Assembly: GCA_951799405.1 (NCBI GenBank)
Contig: OX637356.1
Span: forward strand, 11,493,229 to 11,557,228
Source of the DNA: Agapetus fuscipes
Lineage: Eukaryota; Arthropoda; Insecta; Trichoptera; Glossosomatidae
DNA length: 64,000 bases
Direction: 5' to 3'
Below, piece after piece: positions 42,636-53,591 of this stretch. The position numbers and the translations under genes are program-made. Each line of letters begins with the position of its first letter. The first letter of the stretch is position 1. A model generated the notes under the pieces. That model had not been told where the DNA came from. It made no database searches and worked only from the letters and a program-made list of their open reading frames with translations.

Positions 42636-42890
42636 AGAGGTAATTTTACAAAAGCAATGTTTGTGTGTACTGCACCAGTGTGTCTTACACACATTAACAC
42701 ACATAACAGTTCACGCTTACACATGCCGCATGTGAACTTACAACATAAAAACTCAATCTTAAATAAAAATAAGCTTTTCAACTGTTGATAACCTTCCCTG
42801 AAACAGGAGTGACATTGGAAAAGTGCAGCATTTTTTTTTGCAATATGGGTGGACAGCTTTATCAAACTATAAATAAAGGAATATAAAATA
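42636..42890. repeat. MITE-1 scrap followed by RepA, reverse
   Basis: 42636-42702 is MITE-1 (CCATCAGAGGTAATTTTAC). 42703-42885 is reverse RepA, diverged near its end (GGGTGGACAGCTTTATC). Confidence 0.65.
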
Positions 42891-42949
42891 ATGTTTTTAT
42901 TGAAACTGAAAATTTATTTGAACTATATTTAAAGAAAATTTTAAATGAT

Positions 42950-43020
42950 CCTGTTTTACGTGTTAAATGTGATTCAACTTTGAATCAAATGGTAGATAAG
43001 CCAAACAAGCACTGGGGGGA
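42950..43020 (-). repeat. MITE-1 end fragment
   Basis: TGAATCAAATGGTAGATAAG, CCAAACAAGCACTGGGGGG. Confidence 0.6.
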
Positions 43021-44150
43021 TGATATTTTTCAGTAAAAACGTTCCAGTTGAGTTTAGACGTAAAGCTCTGTACACAATGTGGTCTCTAGTATTTACAGTG
43101 ATGTAATAAGGCAAGCCCGGGGCACGCCGTGGGCTGTTGTGATCAGTTCATTTTTAATTTGTTCTGTGATCGGCCCAGAGACACGACCCACAATCCGAGG
43201 AATTTCTTTTGATAATTTGACCCATCCCCAGAGAATTGGGTCAGTGGGAATACTGCAATACACAATCAGGGCTATTCACAACACATTTCATCCGTAGCTT
43301 ATCCATGGATCATCTTTTTTGTATGTAAAATTAACTTTAGGTGGCGGTTGAGCCGTGGCTTTGCTGTGTTTATAACACCGAAAATAATAACGTCTCGAAT
43401 GTTAAACATATATGATTGTGATTGAATTTTGTATCAATAGTAAAACTTGTAATCAAATTTTGATGAATTCTCTACTGTAACTGTAACTCTGATCCAATTC
43501 CGCTAAGCGTAGCCAGAACCTCTGAGATATATCTCAACTTCTTTTTATTTCTGCGTTGGATACCTCATTCAATTCACTAAAACCTATCGCCTTTTCATAC
43601 AGTTCAATATTTTATTCTGGATTTTACTAAGAATTTTCTCTACTTATCCTAATCTTTTACAATTTCAATAATCTGATTAAAGTTTATGGATGTGATGAGC
43701 GTATCGTATGAGATGAATGATGAATGAATGAATATAAATTAGCAAAAATAAAGAAAATGCCCGTATTATACATTATTGCAGCTTCACTTCTATTAACTAC
43801 CTTTTCCCTCACCCCGTCATATGTAGCTCCGTCCCTTAAAACATTCTCCTGTATAAACTACCGTAGTTTTTAGATATTATCGGTGCTTTTCACAGACAGC
43901 AAATCCATAGCTCAACCGCCACCTACCGTGAAATATCCATACGAAAAAACAATTATTCATAGATCGTCTGTGGATCAAATGTATTGAGAATAGTTCTGTA
44001 TGATTTTGTCAGTTGTTCTCTTGACAATGGTGTGTTAACACACCTAAAACGCTCAAGATTTTTTAACTTAAAATTTCTGTTTTATTCGTTTTAAAAACGC
44101 TTACATTGGAGTCGCCAAATAGGTACTTGACTTGTAGATACACACTTGTA
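43020..44150. other. Unassigned DNA including a possible coding relic
   Basis: 43085-43285 on the minus strand reads IVYCSIPTDPILWGWVKLSK, EIPRIVGRVSGPITEQIKN, ELITTAHGVPRACLITSL between stops. This is protein-like composition in an otherwise noncoding stretch. I do not recognise it. A LINE tail scrap (reverse) lies at 43475-43560. 43905-43985 resembles 16090-16240. Confidence 0.35.
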
Positions 44151-44154
44151 GATT

Positions 44155-44360
44155 TGGGGTAGAAGTCTTGATGGCCGTCGCGTTGGTAGATCTTACCGTA
44201 CCTATTTGAAGATAGGACGGAAAAAACAGTGCCAGAACAGTTGGTCGTTGTTCCATATAAAATGAATCAGGTAATGATATACCGCCATGTTTTATTCCAT
44301 CTTTTCTTCAAATAGGTACGGTAATATCTATCGACGGTCGTCAAGACTTCCACCCCAGTT
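44155..44360. mobile_element. MITE-7, inverted-repeat element
   Basis: TTTGGGGTAGAAGTCTTGAT, GGCCGTCGCG, TTACCGTACCTATTTGAAGA mirrors TCTTCAAATAGGTACGGTAA, GACGGTCGTCAAGACTTCCA, CCCCAG. Its right arm supplies part of the 142-bp tandem unit that follows. Confidence 0.8.
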
Positions 44361-44406
44361 AGATGATGTAACACAGCACTACGTAGATTATGTTGTAGAT
44401 CGCTAA

Positions 44407-46058
44407 AGGCTAGTTCGCACAAGGCCACTGATTTAGTCAAGTAACGAGTAATTTAGTAGTGGGCGGGGCGCTACTCGCCCGTGAAGCGTTCGCATTACGG
44501 TCCAGTACAGTACACAAGTGCGAAGTTGGCTGCAGAAAGCCCTTTCTATAATGGCGGAAAATTTGAATTGGCTGCAGTTTGAAAATATTAATTGAGTATT
44601 AAAATCATGTTATTATAAAGCCCTTTAAATTGGCTATGGTTTGGTAATATTAACTGATTTATGCCCGGCCACCTAGCTAGGAGCCTGTTTAGCAAACAAC
44701 TTCGAAACTCGACTTTTGTAAATTCGAAATGTATTTTATGGTTTATAAAATAATATACACATTTTAAATAAAAACAACACATGACTATTTGATGTTTAAA
44801 ATAATATCTACCATTTACGCTGCAAACATTATTTTTTAATTGAATTTTTATCTTTTCAATGATGTGTACAAAGTATATTTTGTATGCACACACTATAATA
44901 CGGCTCGTAGTCTGCAGCTGCATTCAGATGCATTTCTCTGTTGCGTTTTTCGTTGTTGACAATTAACATCAATATTCGACATGTAAAATCGGCATTTTCA
45001 AATACACGGCGGTCACCAATCAATTATCAAGTTAAAGAAGAAACATGGTTCAACTTTTCAGAGGCTGACCGCGAGAAACTTGTTCAATCCTGCTACATAC
45101 GCCTCTCACGTCTGTCACAGATACCAGCTGATGGCTTACAGTGGCATAAAATTGTAATGCCTCTAATTAGTTATCCCCGTGTGTCACTGAATTGTTTCTG
45201 TACAAAACAACAAGTAACAATCCATCTGAAGGATATCATAAGGCCTGTGATATGACAAATTTATGGTAGGTACCTATAAACATCGATCAATGTAAAAGAT
45301 CGATGTTTTTAAATACGTAATAAATTCATGGACGATAATAGTTATTTCCACAACATCTTTCCCAAAACTATATTTGTACAGCTCTATTGTCAGCAAGGAG
45401 CTACATGATTGTATTTTTGACAGCTGATATCCGCACCAAAAATCGATGTCATACTATTCTTATCGAAAAAAAATTACCTTTCTCAAAACTGTTTGGACGT
45501 AGATAAGTCCTAGCAACTTCTATATTCTCAAGAGTTTCTAAAAAACACGGATATCGGTGTGCATATCCACTTATTTACAGTTTAAACATGACATAACCTG
45601 ACTGACAGGTCGCTAAGTTTAGGGAGCGGAACATCGGGCTCGCAAATATAAGAAGTTCTTAAGTACTTAAATATTTTTAAACAGCACTTTATCTTTAAAT
45701 ATTCTTGCTGAAAACGGGCATTATCTTTTCAAACTGCAGCCAATTTAAATTGCCGCCATTCTTGCATTTCCGTTTCCCCGCCAAGAGTGAGCGGCCAATG
45801 GCGCGGCCGCTAATAAACTCGACTCGGACTCGGGCTTTTCCGTGGCTCTTCGGACTCGGACTTTTCCGTGGCTTCTCGGCAACACTCGCCCACGGACGGT
45901 GGGCGGGGCCGCTACTTGCCCGAAAAAATAGAATGAAATGGATCGGCTTGACTAAACCATTGACTTAACTACTGGACTAAATTGTTGGGGTTCGCACACG
46001 TTTAGCCACTAAATTACTCGTTACTTGACTAAATTACTCGCCTTGTCCGAACCAGCCT
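44407..46058. mobile_element. PIF/Harbinger-like element with TAA duplication
   Basis: The ends AGGCTAGTTCGCACAAGG and, inverted, AGGCTGGTTCGGACAAGG are followed on both sides by GATTTAGTCAAGTAACGAG or AATTTAGTCAAGTAACGAG. The terminal repeats span about 52 bp at roughly 85% identity. TAA lies at 44404-44406 and 46059-46061; the neighbouring tandem units show the empty site CGCTAACAGTAAC with a single TAA. Subterminal inverted pieces (AATTGGCTGCAGTTTGAAAA) and GC-rich tracts (GGGCGGGGC) flank a 105-codon frame of unknown function. No transposase was recognised, so it is probably non-autonomous. Confidence 0.88.
44941..45255 (+). CDS. Unknown ORF inside the 44407 element
   Basis: 105 codons with VKEETWFNFSEADREKLVQS, CYIRLSRLSQIPADGLQWHK, FCTKQQVTIHLKDIIRPVI. 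It lies in the middle of a non-autonomous-looking DNA transposon. The composition is protein-like but I recognise no domain. It could be a fragment of a transposon accessory protein or captured sequence. The first 25 codons look less protein-like than the rest, so an intron-exon boundary near 45030 is possible. Confidence 0.3.
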   Translation: MRFSLLTININIRHVKSAFSNTRRSPINYQVKEETWFNFSEADREKLVQSCYIRLSRLSQIPADGLQWHKIVMPLISYPRVSLNCFCTKQQVTIHLKDIIRPVI

Positions 46059-46105
46059 TAACAGTAACAAGTTGATAGCCCCAACATTTTGTTCCGTCCT
46101 ATCTT

Positions 46106-46514
46106 AAAGAAGTATGTAAGGATAGAAAGAAATGGCGGTTGATCTGTGATGTTGGCGGCTGGGGTTTGTTAAAGTAAAATTGGTTTTGTGATTTAGTTTT
46201 TTATGTCAATGTATAGGTATATTGTTGTTTATTGATTTTAAAAATGTAATTTGTCATGTATGTTCCTTGACTTATAGGTTGTTATGCGGCTGACCACCCA
46301 TACTGTAAAAAATTGGTTCACTTTGCCAATGTCACCCCTGTTTCAGGGAAGGACGGCAAGAGTTGCAAGGCTTATGTTCATTTGAGATTGGGTTTTTATA
46401 TTGTAGGTCCACATGCGGCATGTGTTAGCGCGAAATTATACATATCTGCTTGTGGGAATGCTTTTAATATAAATCTTAAATGATATATATCTTTGCAGCT
46501 TAGATTAGATTAGA
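46106..46514 (+). mobile_element. LINE 3' end containing RepA, with 7-bp duplication
   Basis: Flanked by CTATCTT (46099-46105, 46515-46521). The first 24 codons, 46106-46177, read KEVCKDRKKWRLICDVGGWG, LLK, stop, which is the LINE C-terminus. About 85 bp of UTR precede a full RepA (from 46263), ending GCTTAGATTAGATTAGAC. This is the clearest proof that RepA is a LINE 3' UTR. Confidence 0.92.
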
Positions 46515-46944
46515 CTATCTTCAAATAGGTACGGTAATAACTATCGACGGTCGTCAAGACTTCCACCCCAGTTAGATGATGTAACACAGCACTACGTATA
46601 TTATGTTGTAGATCGCTAACAGTAACAAGTTGATAGCCCCAACATTTTGTTCCGTCCTATCTTCAAATAGGTACGGTAATAACTATCGACGGTCGTCAAG
46701 ACTTCCACCCCAGTTAGATGATGTAACACAGCACTACGTAGATTATGTTGTAGATCGCTAACAGTAACAAGTTGGTAGTCCCCACGTTTTGTTCCGTCCT
46801 ATCTTCGAATAGGTACGGTAATATCTATCAACGGTCATCGAGACTTCCCCCCCTGTTAGATGAGGTAACACAGCACTACGTAGATTATGTTGTAGATCGC
46901 TAACAGTAACAAGTTGATAGCCCCAACGTTACCGAGCCATTACG

Positions 46945-47110
46945 TTATCTCTGCCCCCTCCACCACCGACACAACCGACCATTTATAACCCTGCAAGGGA
47001 AAGTGAAGCCAACAGCACGCGAGCGCCGGCAAACAGGTCAATACATTCTTCTCAATTGATTGTACGCTCAAGTCAATCATGTATTCTCGTTAACAATCTT
47101 GTTATTTTTG
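46945..47110. other. GC-richer segment
   Basis: GTTATCTCTGCCCCCTCCAC, AGCACGCGAGCGCCGGC. Nothing recognised. Confidence 0.35.
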
Positions 47111-47111
47111 T

Positions 47112-47290
47112 GGATCAGATTGGGGAAATTGTGGAAGAATGGAATATACAAAGCGAATATAAAAGAACGAAATGTTTGAAAAACGTGATGGATGTGAACA
47201 AACTGAGAGAGATGGGGAAAAATAGAAGCAAATGCAGAGGCTATGGCCACTTTAGCGGAATAGCGACAGAGTTACAGTTACAGTGTCTGT
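47112..47290 (+). pseudogene. LINE C-terminal fragment, TTACAG family
   Basis: DQIGEIVEEWNIQSEYKRTK, CLKNVMDVNKLREMGKNRSK, then AGCGGAATAGCGACAGAGTT and ACAGTTACAG. Diverged relative of residues 468-513 of the 58977 ORF, truncated 5'. Confidence 0.85.
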
Positions 47291-47294
47291 AGCT

Positions 47295-48038
47295 GGTTTC
47301 AATGAGTGACTGCATGTAAATTGAGGTAGATATAATTATGTCGTCAGCCGGTTGGGTTGCTAGGGAAAATGAAAACATAAGCAACTAACATGCTATTGGT
47401 TGCTACAAACGGCAGTCCCATGCAAGACTGACGCTTGCTCGCCGAGAAAAAGTTCTTAAATCTAAATTGTTTCAAGTATATGTAAACAATCTCTGGTTGT
47501 TTTTTTTTTAATTTGCTTTTTATTCTTCCATTTAGTTTGGGGAAATGAAAGAGCCCAGAGCCCGCAAAACAATTGTATTTATAATCTCCTTTGTCCTACC
47601 CTCAAAAATAAATATAATATTGCGTTACAATAAATGTCTTACAGTTTTTAACAAAACCGTGGTTTTTCCTGTATTCATAGGATTACATTTCCAATTACTT
47701 TGCTCGTATAAACCTGACTGTATACTTTATATGAAACAATTTTTCAGCTATTGTATTTTCTACATATACCCAGACTGATACCAGCCTCTAAGTATACCTA
47801 CCATATTCTCTCCACCTTCTATTGATTCCAGCTTGCAGGTGGAATAAAAAATGCAAGCCACCGTACTACGAGTGTATTTTACTACTGAACGTACTATTCC
47901 CAATGCAAAACATGTAAAACACAATAAGAAAGTAAACTTTGGATTTGAGCAGCTACCTTTATGTATGTTATATGTTGTCATTCATAGAAATATATCCAAT
48001 ACAAAAATGTCTATAAAATATTAATGTACATATGTATT
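47295..48038. other. Unassigned DNA
   Basis: CCGGTTGGGTTGCTAGGGAA (47350) resembles GGCCAGGTTGCTAGGGAA (56889). No gene. Confidence 0.4.
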
Positions 48039-48039
48039 T

Positions 48040-48340
48040 GACTGGTCCGTAGTCCAGTGGCAACACTTTGGACTAATCAATATAAGGTTTTGGGCTCGAA
48101 TCCCGGCGGAGCACAAAAAATATGCCATTCATATTTTCAAATCTGCTCTTCGCTCGGTTGAAAAATTCGTAAAACCTTCGTACAAGGTTTATCCAGCCTT
48201 AGAGAAACTGGGTTTTGCTTGAGTATTGATGCTTTGTAGCGACGACCAAGCTCGTAAACGACACCTCTGCGGCATTAAAACAAGTCTCATAGACCTCTAG
48301 AATCTCTGAATTCTAAGGAGTCTCCCGCACAGGATTTTAA
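48040..48340 (+). mobile_element. SINE-1 with tail type 1
   Basis: GACTGGTCCGTAGTCCAGTG head, GGGCTCGAATCCCGGCGGAG box B, tail GGAGTCTCCCGCACAGGATT. Confidence 0.9.
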
Positions 48341-48434
48341 AAGATTCTAGTGCAAGCAAGACTGGCGCATTAGATTCTTTCATTTAAAATGTTTTTGTAT
48401 AAAAGGGCGAAGATCGCTTGAATATCAAATCATG

Positions 48435-48500
48435 ATTATTAAAAAATGATAACAAACTTTGTTTAGTACTAAACAAAGTTTGTTATCATTTTTTAATAAT
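48435..48500. repeat. Perfect 66-bp palindrome
   Basis: ATTATTAAAAAATGATAACA, AACTTTGTTTAGT followed by its exact reverse complement: 33-bp arms, no spacer. Not part of any repeat family recognised here. Confidence 0.95.
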
Positions 48501-48504
48501 TAAA

Positions 48505-50330
48505 ATGGAGTTCTACAATGTTTCCGCTAAAACTTTTCACAAATCATGATTGTTTGTACATTCTCACACTTGACAAGTTAAAATTGCAAAACTTTATCTA
48601 AAATATAATTATCTCATAGTTGTTTGAGAATTCAAATATATATTTGCAGAAACCTGAAAACATTTCAGAAAGGTACTTCTTCCATGAGCTGAAAGTCTTT
48701 TGTAACAATTCACTAAAATAAACCCCTCAAATTTTACAAAATAAAAACAATCTTTCTTTCATAAGCATCAAAACCTATTACATAATTTATTTTTCTACCG
48801 AAAAAAAATGTCTCCAAAATCCTCTTCAGAGGGTATCAAAAATACCTTCATTTCCGGCTTCTCTAGAGGTCAACTCGTTCATTTATTCCACAGGGGCCAA
48901 TATAAGAACCATGCGGGCTTTAGTGAAGAAAAAGACCCCGGTTTAAACTCAAACGTAAAAAAATGTAATGAAACTAAACAGTTACTAGGTGTGCTATGTT
49001 TGGTTTTCATATTTTTTTTGAGAAACTCTGCGGTTGAGTTTGAGGGTGTTTTTGTACACTTGAGGTACTGACCTTCCCCAATATCGGTTGTTATGACCGC
49101 GTTTACCACTGGCCTACTTTACCTCTGAATTTTTTTACGTAATATTTTAATGATTGGATTCGTTGACCGCCGAGCGGATTGCGAAGGAAAATTAATTCAG
49201 TCTTGTAAGAATGAAATTGTAAAAGTTTTCAGGGGCTTATTATTGTTAGGGGATGAACTTTTTTGCGTTGTTTTTTTTAGAATACTCTACTTCACTTTTT
49301 TTCAAGGATAATGGATTGAAAGCTTTGTGTAGTTAAGAAAAAAAAACTCGAGTTTTGGGTATCAAATAAAATTCAAATTAAGGTAGAAAAAAATTGAATT
49401 TTATTCAGAGGTAACATAACAATTTATTTATATGAGTTTTTGTTTATTTAGTATACTACGCCATTTTTGGGAATGAGGACTAAATTTATTTAGAAAGGTA
49501 AGGGAAGCAGCCTTACGCAACATGGGGTTGACAATTTTTTTTATCAACATCCAACATCGAATGATCTACATCTTTCAAGGATTTACACGTTTTATGAAAA
49601 TCTGCTAAGCCAGGCGTAGAAAGCATCTTTTGCATGCATTTTATTTGAAAAAAAAACCGATTCTTTTTAATGAAATCCAATCGTCATCAAACTTTACAGG
49701 ACCCATTCCAAAAATATTATTTACATGTTCTCTGAAAATAAAATATAAAAATCGGTTGAGTAAACATATTTACAAAAATAAGGGTAAATTTATTTAATTT
49801 AATATTTTTAGATTTTATTCATGACACATTAACTAGATACTTTTTTCCGAAATTTTATTGTGCGAATTTTTTAGTACATAGTAACTAGAATAATACCCGT
49901 ATTTTATTGGCGAAATTTCCTATCTTTTCCTGCAAAAAACTTACAAGTGTATATTTTACATTTATAGGTAGAAGTTTTTTGGTCCTTGTAAAAATTATGA
50001 TGAACTATGTTTTTTATGTCATTGAACGTAATATCTACGCATTTTTACGACATTCCTTTTAAGATTCAATAAAACCTAAAGGTGCATAAAACCTACGAGT
50101 CCCAACCCTTTTTGGAATGACAAAACATGCTTCAGCCATAAGCTTTGTCATGAAATAAAATATTTTGAGTTCAATGAACTACTTGTTTTTTTTTCTGAAA
50201 ACAAAAACGATACATACATCATATATTTATGTCTTTAAATCTATTTATTGAACTCAACGTCTGCCACAACCGCAAGACTACAATTTTCTTCTAATTTTTA
50301 GTTTTTAAACACATGAAATAAATAATAAAT
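48505..50330. other. AT-rich DNA without recognised genes
   Basis: About 1.8 kb in which only a Repeat F-like scrap (about 48945-49050) was recognised. Open frames are short and lack family features. Confidence 0.45.
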
Positions 50331-50384
50331 AAAAGTTTTAAGCCCTGAAACAAAAATTGTCCGTTGTTTTAAAAAATATATGTT

Positions 50385-50525
50385 TCTTATACTTTACGGT
50401 CTTTGTGAAATACTGACATTAATGAAAAAAATCAAGAGTGTTAATTGATTTTTTTTATCTAAGTTAAACAGTTAATTTTTTTTACATAACTTAAAAAATA
50501 ACGTCGTAAAAAAAAAGTTGTGTTC
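50385..50525. repeat. Remnant of a TTAA fold-back element arm
   Basis: CTTATACTTTACGGTCTTTG, GACATTAATGAAAAAAATCA, ATAACTTAAAAAATAACGTC parallel the left arm at 25095-25220. Confidence 0.6.
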
Positions 50526-50582
50526 AAATTTTATCAAATTGAATTTCGTTTCTTTATATTTTGGAAATGTTTTTTTCTTTAT

Positions 50583-50660
50583 ATTTGGGAATGCTTTTAA
50601 TATGAGTCTCAAATGATACGTATCTTTGCAGCTTAGATTTAGATTTAGATTAGATCCACC
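50583..50660 (+). repeat. RepA tail fragment
   Basis: GGGAATGCTTTTAATATGAG to GCAGCTTAGATTTAGATTTA; extreme 5' truncation. Confidence 0.75.
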
Positions 50661-50924
50661 GCCTAAAGATGAATTCGTATAATACAAAACGACGATCTGT
50701 GGATTCATCTGTAGATTAAATGTGTCTGAATATCAGTTCTTGAAATAAATTCACCTCTATTTGAATTTAAATCCGAGAAAGGTTGAACCGATGGGAAGAT
50801 TAATGTACCCAGATTAATATTGCGTAAACTCACCTCGATTGCGTGAATCCAAAATGTATTGAAATTACGACTACACTCCTAGAGAGTGATTTAGTTTTCA
50901 TTTTTTTATCGATTATTATTGTGT

Positions 50925-51065
50925 TATTACCACTACTTCAACTGAAAGTGGTTGGTGTGAGGCCGGCCCCCTTACCCGTAAAATTAAAGATCCCGAATCG
51001 CCACATGAGACCGCTTCGGGGATAACGCAGTCAAGAAGTTATTCTATGTGTGTAGCTTAATTGCG
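50925..51065 (+). repeat. SINE-2 3' half
   Basis: CAACTGAAAGTGGTTGGTGT, GACCGCTTCGGGGATAACGC, GTGTAGCTTAATTGCG. Confidence 0.78.
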
Positions 51066-51109
51066 TCTGTTATTATGATATTATCATTATTTTATTATGG
51101 TCCTTTGGT

Positions 51110-51290
51110 TAATAGATCGGTATTAGATTGATTCCTCCATGCTGTAAAAAAATGGTTCACTTTTGCCAATGCCAACACTATTTTAGAAAAGAGCATGTTA
51201 AAAAAAAAATCCGGATTCTTGTTCATTTGAGATTTTGATTATTTTTTGTAAGTTCGCATACCGCATGTATAGATATATTTGCAACTTAGA
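51110..51290 (+). repeat. RepA copy, forward, diverged
   Basis: GTAAAAAAATGGTTCACTTT to TATATTTGCAACTTAGATG, with internal losses. Confidence 0.65.
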
Positions 51291-51577
51291 TGACAGCGCC
51301 TTATTTGAATCAACCATCCAATTTATTCGAGTCATTAAGTCCATGAAAAGTCTGTAAATCCATCACTTGGAAATCATTTAATCCGAGCTGTTTTCACGGT
51401 CAGAAGATTTATGTTGATATTTCACCACCTACGCAAAAGTATATACACTCTCGAATTACCTTATCCTGTCCTATAACCAATGCAGTATATAAATTTACGG
51501 TAACACTCAACCAAAAAGTTTCATCGAAAAGTGTATGAAAAATATAACGCCCTTTAGAGACGCTATTTTTTAATTCT

Positions 51578-51996
51578 AATCTAATCTAAGTTGCAAAGAT
51601 ATGTAGGTACCATTAAGGGCTCACATTATATGCATTTTCACAAGAAGACACATATAAGTTCACGCTCAAACATGCCGCGTGTGGGCTTACAATATAAAAA
51701 CCCAAATCTCAAATGAACATACACCTTGCAACTCTTGCCAACCTTCTCTGAAACAAGGGTAAAATTGACAAAGTGAACCATTTTCTACAGCATGGGAGGT
51801 CAGCAGCATACCAACCTATAAGCCAAGAAACATACACAACAAATTACATTTTTAAAATCAGCCAATAGTATGTATGGACACAAAAACCTTGGTCCTAGCC
51901 GCCAGCATTACAGATCAACCGCCATTTTTTTCTGTCCTCACATTTCATCCAAAGTCATAACCTTCTTCATACAAGCTCTCTTTTTATTATGACTGG
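51578..51996 (-). mobile_element. LINE 3' end with RepA, reverse
   Basis: RepA (51578-51835), UTR, then minus-strand codons with one stop: SHNKKRACMKKVMTLDEM and DRKKWRLICNAGG. Fourth copy joining RepA to LINE coding sequence. Confidence 0.85.
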
Positions 51997-52043
51997 ATAT
52001 TCAATGCCTTTGAAGCATTTATTCGAAAGATTAAATTTTATTC

Positions 52044-52288
52044 CCCCCAGTGTTTTTTGGCTTATCTACCATTTGATTCAAAGATGACCTTAAATTGAAA
52101 TTGTCTTAAGAATCACATTCTACACAATCTGAGCTAAGAAAAAAATGCAAAACACGATAATGTTAGAGTTACTTTTATTACTTTCAAAATCAATTTTCAG
52201 CATTCAGAAGACACATTGGTCAAGTACATCTACTGCTCATTTGAAATTGCCTCTGTTTGAGATAAGGCAAGCAAGCACAAACAACAGT
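52044..52288 (+). mobile_element. MITE-1, near-complete
   Basis: CCCCAGTGTTTTTTGGCTTA, TCTACCATTTGATTCAAAGA to GATAAGGCAAGCAAGCAC. Confidence 0.82.
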
Positions 52289-52297
52289 GGTCTTAGC

Positions 52298-52570
52298 CGG
52301 TGGTCCGTGACACAATGATTTGAATTTTGCAGTCGATTGCTAGGGTGCGATCCCCATCGAATGCGTCACAAATAATTTCCCATTTCGGTGTTTATTTAAA
52401 TTCCAAATAAAATACCGGCAAGGTTTAATTAGCTTCCAGAAGAAATAAGAGCCAGCCTGCTCGGGACTTGGAACCCATTCTGAGACAACGCGAAAGAAGT
52501 ACAGTACTATACAGTAAAATACAGTACTATGTGTACAGCTTAGTTTCGTTAATTTTTTTACTGCCCCTGG
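52298..52570 (+). mobile_element. SINE-2, head decayed
   Basis: Box B reads GGTGCGATCCCC. Body ATTTCCCATTTCGGTGTTTA, AATACCGGCAAGG. The end has the local duplication ACAGTACTAT repeated (52500-52535). Confidence 0.8.
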
Positions 52571-52574
52571 CCAA

Positions 52575-53285
52575 AACAAGAGTGTTTTTATATATTTAGA
52601 AGAAGCTTGGCTCCATTTTTTTTTTCAATCATATTAAAACACAAAACGAAAAAGTTTTCCGATCACTGTCGTAGGTAGACTGTCTTCTAAACTAAATAAT
52701 AAGAAACTTCACGTTTACACCCAATCACAGAGTTTCACTTTAATTGTGTCTAAACTTAAACTCTCGCTAGATGTGCCGTTTAATTGTCTATACATTTTTT
52801 TGGTAAACGGTCTATTTGAATTGAAACTTTATACTTGAAGTACTTAAGGTCAAACGTTCAAGATTTATACGCTTTTATTATCTTTTTTCCTGGCCAAGAA
52901 AAAATAAGGCCAAACACAAATGATGAATAGCTTTTCTGCATATTTACATGCTGAATTTATGTTCATACAAAAGCGACACTTCTTTCAGTTATAATGAAAT
53001 GAAAACCTTTGAGCTGAACAATACAAGTTTTTTGGGTCAAATATTTTATTGTACAGATTTTTTTTCTTTGGCCTTAACGTTTTTTTTTTTATTTTTTTTT
53101 ATCAGTACTTAAGTGTGTCCAAGTTTGTATCGTAATTGTCTATGGCCGTGTGCCAAAATTTCAAATGCAATTGATATGTACGTTTTTAGAAAAAAGAAAA
53201 CTTTAAAAAACCATAAGTATTAATTTACATAGTTAGATATCATTGATTGCTTGAACGTTTACTTTGGTCGCTGTTAGTATTTTCA
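52575..53285. other. AT-rich DNA with Repeat F copy
   Basis: Repeat F at about 52757-52840. Poly-T runs near 53080-53100. No gene. Confidence 0.4.
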
Positions 53286-53386
53286 GCTCCTCGACCATTT
53301 TCGCAAACAAACCGTTTGCATCTTCAGGTGGCTAAGAGAATGCAAACGGTTTGCTTGCGAAAACGGTCATGGAGCTGAATGTACCT
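53286..53386. repeat. Hairpin with hammerhead-like core
   Basis: CAGCTCCTCGACCATTTTCG, CAAACAAACCGTTTGCAT mirrors the right arm ATGCAAACGGTTTGCTTGCG, AAAACGGTCATGGAGCTG. On the minus strand CTGAAGATGCAAAC, GTTTGCGAAAA (53298-53327) fits CUGANGA-hairpin-GAAA. A relative at 58154-58188 (-) has lost the G of GAAA. Confidence 0.6.
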
Positions 53387-53591
53387 TCTAAAAGTAGCAA
53401 AAACAAAGTTCCTTTATTTTTATCTTGCAGCAACCAGCTGTTTACACGCCGCCATGTTTTATTGCTTGCTATCTAGAAATAGATACAATAAGATCTCTCG
53501 ATTCACGTAGAGTCTGCAGGCTGAGGAAATCAAAACCTTTTTGTAACTAAAAAGTCCATCAACATTACTTACAGCATGGGATTTGTAGGGC

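Larger units (their letters stand above)
44308..46940 (+). repeat. 142-bp tandem repeat, four units, first unit split by two insertions
   Basis: Units begin at TCAAATAGGTACGG: 44308, 46521, 46663 and 46805 (variant TCGAATAGG). The last two spacings are exactly 142 bp. Removing the 1,652-bp transposon with one TAA copy, and the 409-bp LINE piece with its duplication, restores the first unit to about 143 bp. Each unit is a MITE-7 arm plus flank TAACACAGCACTACGTAG, GATCGCTAACAGTAACAAG, CATTTTGTTCCGTCCTATC. Confidence 0.9.
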
